Below, one piece after another: positions 1-7,575 of a stretch of 64,000 nucleotides of DNA; within the stretch, counting starts at the first letter, position 1, and every line of letters begins with the position of its first letter. Both the position numbers and the translations under genes were made by a program. Source of the stretch: Tundrisphaera lichenicola (GTDB lineage: Bacteria > Planctomycetota > Planctomycetia > Isosphaerales > Isosphaeraceae); assembly GCF_051175385.1 (NCBI RefSeq), contig NZ_CP195106.1, positions 1,612,001-1,676,000 on the forward strand. The letters are read 5' to 3'. The notes below the pieces were generated by a model. It made no database searches. It was given only the letters and a program-made list of their open reading frames with translations, and was not told the DNA's origin.

Positions 1-979
1 GGGCCGTACAGGCGGCCGAGACCGGGACGAGGACCAGGGCCAGGCAGGTCAAACGCCAGTTCAGCCAGAGGGCGCAACCGAGGCAGCTGATGATTCGGAG
101 CGGCTCGCGGATCACCCGGCCCAGGATCGTCATCAGCCCTTGTTGGACCGAATCCATGTCATTGGTAAACCTCGCGAGCAACTCCGCCGACCCCTTGTCG
201 TTGAAGTTGGCGAGGTCCAGGGCCATCGTCCGCCGATAGAATAGATTGCGTATGTCGAAGAGGGTGAGCTGGGTGAGGTCGGAGACCAGGACTTCCTGGA
301 GGAACAGGAAGAACCCCTTCAGGGCCATCCCGACCATCACCAGGGCCATCAACAGGAGGAGCGTCGGGAATCCCTTACTCGGCAGGTAGCGGCGAATCAG
401 GGGTTCGGCCCATTGGTACCGCCCATTCCAGGTGCTTGCCTCTTCCAGCTCGCGTTCCCATTTCGCCTTGTGGACCTCCAGCTCGGCGTAGCGGCCCGCC
501 TTCATTTGCGGAAACGAGCGGGTCAGCTCGTCGTGGCGAGCATCGGCGACCCGGAGTCTCCTCGATTCGGCGCTCTCGACGGGCCTCTGTCGAGCGAGGT
601 CTGCCCGAAGATCCCTCTTGTTCTCGTCCGAGAGCTGCTTCTGCCGTTTCAGGCGGTTCTCCGTCGAGGCTGCCTCTAGCTCGCTGGCGGCCAGCTCCAA
701 TCGCTCTTGCTTGACCTCGTTCGGGACCTTGAGCTGGGTGAGGATTTCGAGCTCGTCGATCCGAGCCTGAATCTCCTGCATCTCCGTCCCGGTCGATTGG
801 ATCTTTTCCCCGATCCACTGCTGGCAGTTTTCGCTTCGGATTAAGATCTGAAGCAGTGGATACACCGCCCCGATATTGCCGCCCCATAGGATGGCAACCA
901 TCGTGGCGCAGACGAGGGATAGCCCGAACCGGACCCGATAGGGCCAGGCGAATCGGACGAGTCGGGCAAAATTCTTCAT
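1..979 (-). CDS. ABC exporter, membrane-domain part (cut by window edge)
   Basis: N-terminal 326 residues of a type I ABC exporter half-transporter; the ATPase domain would lie beyond the left edge. I translated it directly. It starts with ATG at 979 (MKNFARLVRFAWPYR), has a first membrane helix at about residues 17-36 and a second at about 204-228. Then comes the typical exporter stretch with FNDKGSAELLARFTNDMD (about 259-276), a coupling-helix region common to lipid and multidrug exporters, and a third helix near 295-322. Odd: residues about 48-200, between helices 1 and 2, are a long charged segment rich in E, K, R and L, likely a coiled coil. This loop is normally short. It is divergent from the glycosyltransferase gene at 1380. 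The substrate cannot be told from this part; MsbA-like lipid export is possible given the neighbouring surface-polysaccharide genes. Confidence 0.8.
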   Translation of the reverse strand, partial: MKNFARLVRFAWPYRVRFGLSLVCATMVAILWGGNIGAVYPLLQILIRSENCQQWIGEKIQSTGTEMQEIQARIDELEILTQLKVPNEVKQERLELAASELEAASTENRLKRQKQLSDENKRDLRADLARQRPVESAESRRLRVADARHDELTRSFPQMKAGRYAELEVHKAKWERELEEASTWNGRYQWAEPLIRRYLPSKGFPTLLLLMALVMVGMALKGFFLFLQEVLVSDLTQLTLFDIRNLFYRRTMALDLANFNDKGSAELLARFTNDMDSVQQGLMTILGRVIREPLRIISCLGCALWLNWRLTCLALVLVPVSAACTA

Positions 980-1379
980 GGTTGGCTAGCGCCGAGGACG
1001 GGGTTACCCAAGGCCTCCATGCCTCCCCGGCCGTACGTTGAACGTCGTGCCAGGTTTGGGCGGGGCTCTTTTATCAAGAGCCTGCGGAAGCGACAATCCG
1101 AGTATTTGACCCCGGGGGAATTCCCGGCGGAGTTCATCATCGCCGACGAGGCGTGCTGCCACCGGAAGGCCAATTTCTCGCGACCTCTCCTTCATCGGCC
1201 GCTTTGGGTACGCAACTTGACCAGTCCGCGGGGGGTGGGTAATCCTGGGTATCCAAATCGGATAAGCTCGGCTCTGGTTCGGCAAAAGCGGCCTGGCATT
1301 GATTGGGGATTCTCTATAAGATCCGATCCGACGGGCCGGGACTGGTCCGGTCGATCGGGCCGCCGTCAGGGAGGACGGG
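980..1379. other. Divergent intergenic region
   Basis: About 400 bp between the leftward ABC exporter and the rightward glycosyltransferase. I see no convincing gene. It holds one promoter-like pair (listed separately) and a strong GGGAGGA ribosome binding site just before 1380. Confidence 0.6.
1217..1245 (+). promoter_or_regulatory. Candidate promoter for the 1380 gene
   Basis: TTGACC (1217-1222) and TAATCC (1240-1245) are separated by 17 bp, a reasonable sigma-70-type pair in the divergent region. It would leave a leader of about 125 nt. Seen by eye only; a second AT-rich patch (TATAAG near 1314) is an alternative -10. Confidence 0.3.
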
Positions 1380-2492
1380 ATGAAGGCACTCGCGCTGGTC
1401 GAGGCGCGTGATCACGTTTGCTGCCGCTATCGGGTCCGGGCGTTTCAAGGAGCGCTCGCGGTCTCGGGGTGGTCGCTCACGATCGAGCCGCTGGCGACGG
1501 GGTTGCTTCACCGCCTCTTCCAGATTGGCCGGGTCTCGCGATTCGATTCGATCCTGCTCCAGCGAAAGCTCCTGCCGGGCTGGCAGCTTCGGGAACTCCG
1601 CCGCCAGGCGAAGCACCTGGTCTTCGACTTCGACGACGCGGTGCTCTATCGCGATTCGTACGATCCGCGAGGGCCCCATCATCCCCGAAGGGCCGAGCGA
1701 TTCCGGCAGACGGTGCGTTCCGTAGACGAGGTCATTGCCGGGAACGATTTCCTGGCCCAGTGTGCCCGTGACTTCGGCGCCCATCCCGATCGAATTCGGG
1801 TGATCCCGACCTGCGTTGCCCCGAATCACGCTTCGACCCTCGAAGCGAAGGGGACCGGGCTTGAACTGGTCTGGATCGGATCTTCGAGCACGATGGCCGG
1901 GTTGGCCCGGCAGAGAGCCCTCTGGGATCGGATTGGCCGGGAGGTCCCCGGGGTTCGGCTCCGGATGGTCTGCGACCGATTCCTCCGATTCGACTCGCTC
2001 CCGGTTCACGGCATTCCCTGGTCCGAGGCGACCGAGGCGGCCGATGTCGCCGCCGCCGACGTCGGGATCAGCTGGGTCCCGGATGATCTCTGGAGTCGGG
2101 GCAAGTGCGGCCTGAAGATCCTCCAGTATCAGGCCGCCGGGCTCCCCGTGATCGCCAATCCGGTCGGGGTCCACTCCGAGATGATCCGGTCGGGAGTGAA
2201 TGGATTCCTGGTCCAGACTCACGAAGAATGGGTCGCCGCCGTCCGGAAACTGGCCGACGACCCCGAATTGAGGCGGTCGATGGGCCGGAATGCCCGGAAC
2301 TCCGTCGAGGCCGCTTACTCGATCCAGGCCTGGTCCTCCAGTTTCGTCTCCGCCGTGGCCGGGGCCCGACCCCTCGCGACGCTGGAGCACCGGGGCGGCG
2401 GGCCACCTGGTCCGAAGTCGATAGCGTCTCTCGAACGCCGTCGCCGGAGCGAACGTCTCCCCCCATCGCCGCAAAGTCTGGCGGCCCCATGA
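1380..2492 (+). CDS. Glycosyltransferase family 4-like protein
   Basis: 370 residues, ATG preceded by GGGAGGA. The fold looks like a GT-B glycosyltransferase. The C-terminal half has the donor-site style segment (WSRGKCGLKILQYQAAGLPVIANPVGVHSEMI, about residues 240-271), in which the family usually carries an E-x7-E nucleotide-sugar motif; here the region is KCGLK...QAAGLPV, as in GT4-like proteins of planctomycetes. The N-terminal half contains FDFDDAVLYRDSYDP (about 82-96). It is presumably cytoplasmic or membrane-associated, adding a sugar to a surface glycan or lipid. Its stop overlaps the start of the next gene (ATGA at 2489-2492), so it is translationally coupled to a WaaP-like kinase, which supports an envelope glycolipid role. 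The exact sugar and acceptor are unknown. Confidence 0.75.
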   Translation: MKALALVEARDHVCCRYRVRAFQGALAVSGWSLTIEPLATGLLHRLFQIGRVSRFDSILLQRKLLPGWQLRELRRQAKHLVFDFDDAVLYRDSYDPRGPHHPRRAERFRQTVRSVDEVIAGNDFLAQCARDFGAHPDRIRVIPTCVAPNHASTLEAKGTGLELVWIGSSSTMAGLARQRALWDRIGREVPGVRLRMVCDRFLRFDSLPVHGIPWSEATEAADVAAADVGISWVPDDLWSRGKCGLKILQYQAAGLPVIANPVGVHSEMIRSGVNGFLVQTHEEWVAAVRKLADDPELRRSMGRNARNSVEAAYSIQAWSSSFVSAVAGARPLATLEHRGGGPPGPKSIASLERRRRSERLPPSPQSLAAP

Positions 2493-4372
2493 CCCAGGCC
2501 AAGACGATCTGGAAGCTTCCCCCCTTGTTCGAGATGGACCGAAGGCCGGGCAGGAATCCGGCCAGACGAAACGGCACGAGGATGATCCCCATGCCCGACC
2601 TCGAACCCACACGATCGACCGCGGGGAAGGAGCGGAGATCGCGCCCTTGCGTCTTCGAGCCCCCGGCCTGGAACTGGTCGAAGTCCGACGACACGGGCTG
2701 GTGGGTCCGATCCGACTGGTCCTCCGCATTGCTCCGGGAAGGGCGGCTTCCTCTGGACGAGTGGAAGCTCTCGGGACGACTCACTACGGTCAAGAGGGGA
2801 CCTCACCGGGTCGTCTACAGGGCCGATTTGGCCGAGGGATCGGTCTACGTCAAACACTTCCTCGTCCCCAACTTCCGGGCGATGGCTCGCCAGTGGTTCC
2901 GGAGCGGGAAGGGTCGGAATGAGGGGCGACGGGCCGCCAAGCTCGAAGCCATCGGCGTCCCCACGATCACGCCGGTCGCCCTGGGCGAACGTCGAGTCCG
3001 CAAGTTTCTCCTGGAAAACTACCTGGTCACCAAGGAGATTCCCAATACCCTCCCCCTCGATGAGTTCGTCGAGCGACAACTCCCGCTGATGGAGCCGGTC
3101 CGGCAGGGGAGGCTCCGACGCGACCTGGCCCGGGTCCTGGCCGACCTGACGGCCCGGCTTCACGACGCCGGATTCGTCCACCAGGATTTCCATCCCGGGA
3201 ACCTCCTGATCCGGATCGAGTCCGACGACTCGCTCCGCCTAGCGGTGATCGACCTGGATGCTCTCCGGGTGACCTCCCGGCTGAAATGGTGCGGAGTCCG
3301 CGACAACCTCGCCCTGCTCAATCATTACTTCTGGAGCCGGTGCAACCGAGCTGACCGATACCGGTTCCTCACGGCCTATCTCGAAGCCCGCCGAGAGCCC
3401 GCGGTCCCGGAGCCCCGCCAACTTGCCCGCGAGATCGAACGAGCCACCCGGGTCTGGGCCGAGCGGCTCTGGCGTCGGTGGGGCCGTCGATGCTGGAGTC
3501 GCAACAAGTATTTCCAGGTCGAACGGAGGCCCGGCTTTCGCGTGATCGCCTCTCGCGACCTGGACACTCCCTGTCTGGAGGCGATCCTGGCCGACCCCGA
3601 AGGGCCGATCCGGCGCGAGGGGGCGGTCATCCTGAAGGACTCGCGAACCGCCCTGGTGGCCGAGACGACCGTGATGGTCAAGGGGCGGCCGACTCCCGCG
3701 ATCTACAAGCGTTTCCATTCCAAGAAGCCGCTGGAATCGCTCCTGAACCTGATCCGACCCTCCCGAGCCGGGCGAGCCTGGCAGGCCGGACAGCATCTCA
3801 AGAGTCGGGGCCTGCCCACCCCGCAGAACCTGGCCTACATCGTGAAAACCGGTCGGGGGCCGATCACTCGATGGTTGTCCCGCGAGTCGTACTTGCTGAT
3901 GGTCAAGGCCGAGCCCTCGATCACCCTGGCCGACTATACTCGCGAGGTCTTGCCTGGCTGCTCGATCGAAATCCGTCGGGAACGGATCGAACGGTTGATC
4001 CTGTCCCTCGCCCGACTGCTCCGGATGCTCCACGAGCGGTCGATCTCGGACCGCGACCTGAAGTCGGCCAATATCCTGATCGTCGGCGACCCGGATGCGG
4101 AGGAGTTGGCGTTGACCCTGATCGACCTGGTCGGGGTCCAGTTGATCCACCCGTTGCCGAAGGGTCGGAGGCTCCAGAATCTGGCGAGGCTCCAACTGAG
4201 CCTGGCCGAGGTGCCCGGCCGGACCCGGACCGACTCGCTCCGATTCCTCCGGGCTTATCTCCCCTGGGGGCTATCGACCCGGAACGACTGGAAAGATCTC
4301 TGGCGGAAAGTGGCCCGTCTCATCGACTCCAAGGAAGAGAAGAACCGTCGCCGAGGTCGTCCGCTCTCCTGA
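2489..4372 (+). CDS. Tandem WaaP/RIO-like lipopolysaccharide kinase, two kinase modules
   Basis: 627 residues. I chose the ATG at 2489 because it overlaps the upstream stop (ATGA); an ATG at 2591 is an alternative. Two protein-kinase-like modules follow one another. The first has HQDFHPGNLL near residue 230 and a downstream VIDLDALRV, matching the HxDxxxxN catalytic loop and metal-binding Asp. The second has DRDLKSANIL near residue 520 and LIDLVGVQL as the DFG equivalent. This pattern fits the Kdo/WaaP family that phosphorylates lipid-A-core sugars. The coupled glycosyltransferase supports work on an envelope glycolipid. Two active-looking modules in one chain is unusual, since characterised WaaP and KdkA proteins have one. 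The N-terminal 60-70 residues are basic and low in structure. The substrate is inferred, not shown. Confidence 0.75.
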   Translation: MTQAKTIWKLPPLFEMDRRPGRNPARRNGTRMIPMPDLEPTRSTAGKERRSRPCVFEPPAWNWSKSDDTGWWVRSDWSSALLREGRLPLDEWKLSGRLTTVKRGPHRVVYRADLAEGSVYVKHFLVPNFRAMARQWFRSGKGRNEGRRAAKLEAIGVPTITPVALGERRVRKFLLENYLVTKEIPNTLPLDEFVERQLPLMEPVRQGRLRRDLARVLADLTARLHDAGFVHQDFHPGNLLIRIESDDSLRLAVIDLDALRVTSRLKWCGVRDNLALLNHYFWSRCNRADRYRFLTAYLEARREPAVPEPRQLAREIERATRVWAERLWRRWGRRCWSRNKYFQVERRPGFRVIASRDLDTPCLEAILADPEGPIRREGAVILKDSRTALVAETTVMVKGRPTPAIYKRFHSKKPLESLLNLIRPSRAGRAWQAGQHLKSRGLPTPQNLAYIVKTGRGPITRWLSRESYLLMVKAEPSITLADYTREVLPGCSIEIRRERIERLILSLARLLRMLHERSISDRDLKSANILIVGDPDAEELALTLIDLVGVQLIHPLPKGRRLQNLARLQLSLAEVPGRTRTDSLRFLRAYLPWGLSTRNDWKDLWRKVARLIDSKEEKNRRRGRPLS

Positions 4373-4409
4373 ACCGGCGACCCGAATATGCGTCGAGGCG
4401 AGGCCACCG

Positions 4410-5357
4410 ATGACACGGATCGACCGCCCGAGCTGGTTTCGCGGACTCCTGAAGTCATGGCCCGCACTGGTCGCCCTGATCGGGGGATGTGCGACGCTCA
4501 TCCCGAAGGATGGGCCACCGCTGGTCCCCGCCTCCAACCCGATCCAGGCCGGGCCCTATCTGATCCGGACCAACTCGAAGCTGGAGGCCGATGCCCCGGT
4601 CGTCCGTCAGCTCCTGGCGCTCGATTCGCAGGTGGAGCAGACCCTGGGACTGCGGGCCGACATCGGGGATCACCCGGTCGAGGTTTACATCCTCGACGAT
4701 CGCCAGGCTTTCGAGCACTTCCTCACGTTCTACTATCCCGAATTGCCGCATCGCCGGGCCTTCTTCCTCGCCAACGGCAATCAGCGGGTGATCTACACGT
4801 TCTTCGGCGATCGACTCGAAGAAGACCTCCGACACGAGGCAACCCACGCTCTACTCCACGTGGCCATCGGCGACATCCCGCTCTGGCTCGATGAAGGGTT
4901 GGCCGAATACTTCGAGAATCCGACCGACCGCCAGGGACTGAACCCCGAGCATATGGGCCGGATTCCGGGCGATCTCGCCGAGGGCTGGACCCCCGACCTT
5001 GGTCGGTTGGAGGCTCTCCGAAGCGTCCGTCAGATGTCGCCTCGCGACTACCGGGAGTCCTGGGCGTGGGTCCATTTCCTGCTGAACGACGATCGGTCCA
5101 ATAAGGCGGCCCTCCTGGCTTACCTCGCCGACCTCAGGACTCAACCCGAGGCCAGGCCCCTCTCCAGCCGCCTCGAAGACGCGGGAGCCTCGACGCTGAT
5201 CGCCCACCTGGGCCAGGTCCGCGAAGCCCCGGTCGCCGTCTCCGTGCCCATCCTTCGCGACCCAACTATCCGGCTCCAGAGCGGCCCGGTCGAGACGCCG
5301 CCCCCCGTCAAGCGTCGGGGATTCTTCGGGAGATTCCGAGACCTGTTTGGATCTTGA
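4410..5357 (+). CDS. Lipoprotein zinc metallopeptidase (gluzincin, DUF1570-like)
   Basis: 315 residues. A signal peptide ends in a lipobox LIGGC with Cys27 as the lipidation site, so the mature protein is membrane-anchored outside the cytoplasm. The zinc motif HEATH is at 142-146, and the third ligand is likely Glu162 in LWLDEGLAEYFE, the classic gluzincin HExxH...E layout found in DUF1570-type proteins common in planctomycetes. The C-terminus ends with a basic KRRGFFGRFRDLFG tail. It lies 37 bp after the kinase gene and may share its transcript. A double hairpin terminator follows. The peptide substrate is unknown; the active-site residues look intact. Confidence 0.75.
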   Translation: MTRIDRPSWFRGLLKSWPALVALIGGCATLIPKDGPPLVPASNPIQAGPYLIRTNSKLEADAPVVRQLLALDSQVEQTLGLRADIGDHPVEVYILDDRQAFEHFLTFYYPELPHRRAFFLANGNQRVIYTFFGDRLEEDLRHEATHALLHVAIGDIPLWLDEGLAEYFENPTDRQGLNPEHMGRIPGDLAEGWTPDLGRLEALRSVRQMSPRDYRESWAWVHFLLNDDRSNKAALLAYLADLRTQPEARPLSSRLEDAGASTLIAHLGQVREAPVAVSVPILRDPTIRLQSGPVETPPPVKRRGFFGRFRDLFGS

Positions 5358-5363
5358 TGTGTT

Positions 5364-5428
5364 TTGCTCGAGCCGTGGCGTCGAGCAAGTCGAGGCCCGC
5401 CAGGGTCCCATGACTCCGGCGGGCCTCG
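5364..5428. terminator. Double hairpin terminator between convergent genes
   Basis: Two adjacent perfect inverted repeats: TTGCTCGA/TCGAGCAA (5364-5371 with 5381-5388) and CGAGGCCCGCC/GGCGGGCCTCG (5391-5401 with 5418-5428). They lie right after the stop at 5357 and before the leftward gene ending at 5488, so the second can serve both directions. Confidence 0.75.
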
Positions 5429-5487
5429 CTTCGATTCATCGTCACCCTGCATGGTGATGTGGGTGGCTATTGATTCATCGGGGTCGA

Positions 5488-6144
5488 TCAGCGACCGCGA
5501 GGTCCGCCGGGGGGGACCTCGAAGGGCTCGCCGGTCATTTCCTTCCAGGTCTTCTTCTGGTCTTCGGTCATCAGGGCCATGACCTTGCTGTTGGTCTCCT
5601 TGCGGAGCGTCTGGATCTTGGCCATGGCGGCCTGGCGGTCGTCGCCGGCGGACTGGAAGGCTTCCCGCATCTCCTCGCGAGAGTCGGCGAGGATCGTCTG
5701 GGCTTTTTCCTTCTGCTCGGCGGTGATGCCCAGCTTCTTGGCGACGTCCGCATCAGTGATGGCGTTGGCACCCTGCTGCTGGAGTTCGATCTGCTTGAGC
5801 CGCGCGACCTGCTCGGGCTTGAGGATGGCGGACAGCGACTTGTGGGCCGCCTCGTTGTTCGCCTTCATCAGCTCCTGCATCTTCTTCATCCGCTCTTCCC
5901 CCTCGAGCCCTTCGAGCGAGGAACGCATCTCCTGGCCCTTGTCTCGCATCTCGGCGATGACCTCCTGGGCCTTCTCGACCTGGGAATCATCGAGCTTCAA
6001 TTCTTTCTGAACGGCCGGGATGGCCACCAGGCCCGGCCCGCCGCCGAAGCCCCCGCCGAATCCGCCACGGCCCTGGGCCGAGGCCACTCCCGCCATCGCC
6101 GCAACCAGGCCAAAGGTCAGGAACGCCTTCGTGAATCCGCGCAT
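5488..6144 (-). CDS. Secreted LTxxQ-like repeat protein
   Basis: 218 residues. There is a clear Sec signal peptide (FLTFGLVAAMAGVASAQG) with cleavage near residue 24, then a Gly/Phe-rich linker and an almost entirely helical, charged body. Four short motifs resemble the LTxxQ repeat of Spy/CpxP periplasmic chaperones: LDDSQVEKA, LKPEQVARL, ITAEQKEKA and MTEDQKKTW. Proteins of this shape are abundant in planctomycetes and usually unnamed. GGGAGA upstream of the ATG at 6144 supports the start. A chaperone or metal-sensing role is only suggested by the repeats. It is transcribed alone, facing the peptidase gene. Confidence 0.65.
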   Translation of the reverse strand: MRGFTKAFLTFGLVAAMAGVASAQGRGGFGGGFGGGPGLVAIPAVQKELKLDDSQVEKAQEVIAEMRDKGQEMRSSLEGLEGEERMKKMQELMKANNEAAHKSLSAILKPEQVARLKQIELQQQGANAITDADVAKKLGITAEQKEKAQTILADSREEMREAFQSAGDDRQAAMAKIQTLRKETNSKVMALMTEDQKKTWKEMTGEPFEVPPGGPRGR

Positions 6145-6303
6145 CGTCTTGTCTCCCGGGGTGCTGTTCGAAGCTGAGAAATGTGCGTCGATGTCTTCGG
6201 CGGAGATCTTGCCGCCGAAGATCAGACTGTATAAAGCGTCATGTGACGGCGATAGGGCCTGGATTCATCTCAAATCGGCGCGATCGAGAGTCCAACGGCC
6301 CGA

Positions 6304-6669
6304 TCAAGCCTTCTTGATGGCGATCGGTACGGCATCGATCTTGGCGGCGAGGATGAAGTCGTTCTCGGACAGCCCTCCGATGGCGTGGGTCCAGATCTCG
6401 ATGGCGACGTTCCGGTAGCCGACCAGGTGCAGGTCGGGGTGATGTCCTTCCTCCTCGGCGATCGCGCCCACCTTCTCGAAGAAATCCAGGCCCGCCTGGA
6501 AGTTCTTCGCCGTCCACTCCCGACGGATTCGCTCGCCTCCGGAGACCTTGCTCCACCCCTGGAGCTGGAGCAGCAGAGAATTCACTTCTTCCTCGGACAG
6601 CTTGGGGACGCCCCCCTCGCAAGGGACGCATTTCTTCCGGGTCAACTCTTCGGCGGTCGGAAGGCTCAT
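6304..6669 (-). CDS. phhB: Pterin-4a-carbinolamine dehydratase
   Basis: 121 residues. It dehydrates 4a-hydroxytetrahydrobiopterin, recycling the pterin cofactor used by aromatic amino-acid hydroxylases. The signature is complete: EEEGHHPDLHLVGY with His76-His77-Pro78, then VAIEIWTHAIGGLSENDF (about 88-105), which supplies the third active-site His. The N-terminus carries CVPCEGG, common in bacterial members. It is the last gene of a leftward run behind panB (61 bp gap). No phenylalanine hydroxylase is visible in the window. Some members act as moonlighting cofactors, which the sequence cannot address. Confidence 0.9.
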   Translation of the reverse strand: MSLPTAEELTRKKCVPCEGGVPKLSEEEVNSLLLQLQGWSKVSGGERIRREWTAKNFQAGLDFFEKVGAIAEEEGHHPDLHLVGYRNVAIEIWTHAIGGLSENDFILAAKIDAVPIAIKKA

Positions 6670-6730
6670 GATGGTGCTCCGGGTTCAGGTCCTGGCGATC
6701 TTGGTGTCCTCTCGATGGAATCACGATCCG

Positions 6731-7543
6731 TCAGGACTTTGCGGAAAAGCTTTCGTCGGGTCCGGGAAACCGACCCGCCCGGACGTCTTCCAGATAGGCG
6801 TGCGCGGCCTGGCGGATCGGATCGCCCAGGTTGGCGTAGCGTCGGACGAACTTGGGGCGGAAGCCTTCGAAGAGTCCGAGCAAGTCGGGCGTGACCAGGA
6901 CCTGTCCGTCGCAGTGCGGTCCGGCCCCGATCCCGATGGTGGCGATCGGCAGCTCCGACGTGACCCGGGCGGCAATCTCGGTCGGCACGCACTCCAGGAC
7001 GACCGAGAACGCGCCGGCGTCGGTTACGGCGTGGGCGTCGGCGACGATCTCATCCTCGTCGCGCTGGACCTTGAAGCCGCCGAGCTTTCGGATGGATTGC
7101 GGGGTCAGGCCGACGTGGGCCATCACCGGGATGTCGGCATCCACCAGGGCGCGGATCGTCGGGGCCATCCTCCGGCCTCCTTCGAGCTTGACCGCCTGGC
7201 ATTGCGTCTCCTTGAGGAATCGCGTGGCCGAGGCCACCGCCTGGCCGGGAGACACGTTGTAACTCCCGAAGGGCAGGTCGGCCACGACCAGGGCACGCTT
7301 CGAAGCCCGGGCGACCATCTCGGAGTGGTAGATCATCTGGTCGAGCGTGACGCCGAGCGTGGTCGATCGTCCCTGGACGACCATCCCGAGCGTGTCGCCA
7401 ACCAGGAGGCAATCCACCCCGGCGGCGTCCAGCAGGCGGGCCATCGTGAAGTCGTAGGCCGTGAGGACGCCGATCTTGGTCGCCTCCGCCTTCCATCGGG
7501 CGAAGTCGGGGATCGTGACCGGGTTGATTTCCTTGCGAGACAT
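6731..7543 (-). CDS. panB: 3-methyl-2-oxobutanoate hydroxymethyltransferase
   Basis: 270 residues. First committed step of pantothenate/CoA synthesis: transfer of a hydroxymethyl group from methylenetetrahydrofolate to alpha-ketoisovalerate. The open frame runs much further upstream, but the protein clearly begins at the ATG at 7543 (MSRKEINPVTIPDF), preceded by GAGGG. Family landmarks: LTAYDFTMARLLDAAGVD, LVGDTLGMVVQG with the metal-binding Asp, VVADLPFGSY, VKLEGG, VMAHVGLTPQ and TIGIGAGPHCDGQVLV. Length is normal. It lies 32 bp after the glycosyltransferase gene and upstream of phhB. panC and panD are not in the window. Confidence 0.95.
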   Translation of the reverse strand: MSRKEINPVTIPDFARWKAEATKIGVLTAYDFTMARLLDAAGVDCLLVGDTLGMVVQGRSTTLGVTLDQMIYHSEMVARASKRALVVADLPFGSYNVSPGQAVASATRFLKETQCQAVKLEGGRRMAPTIRALVDADIPVMAHVGLTPQSIRKLGGFKVQRDEDEIVADAHAVTDAGAFSVVLECVPTEIAARVTSELPIATIGIGAGPHCDGQVLVTPDLLGLFEGFRPKFVRRYANLGDPIRQAAHAYLEDVRAGRFPGPDESFSAKS

Positions 7544-7575
7544 GGCCGGAAGCCCTCGAACCGGAGCAGGGTCGA

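Noticed and set aside
1314..2729. Long antisense frame over the GT4 gene
   Set aside because: Arg/Pro/Gly-rich shadow frame caused by high GC; no domain and the plus-strand gene is clear.
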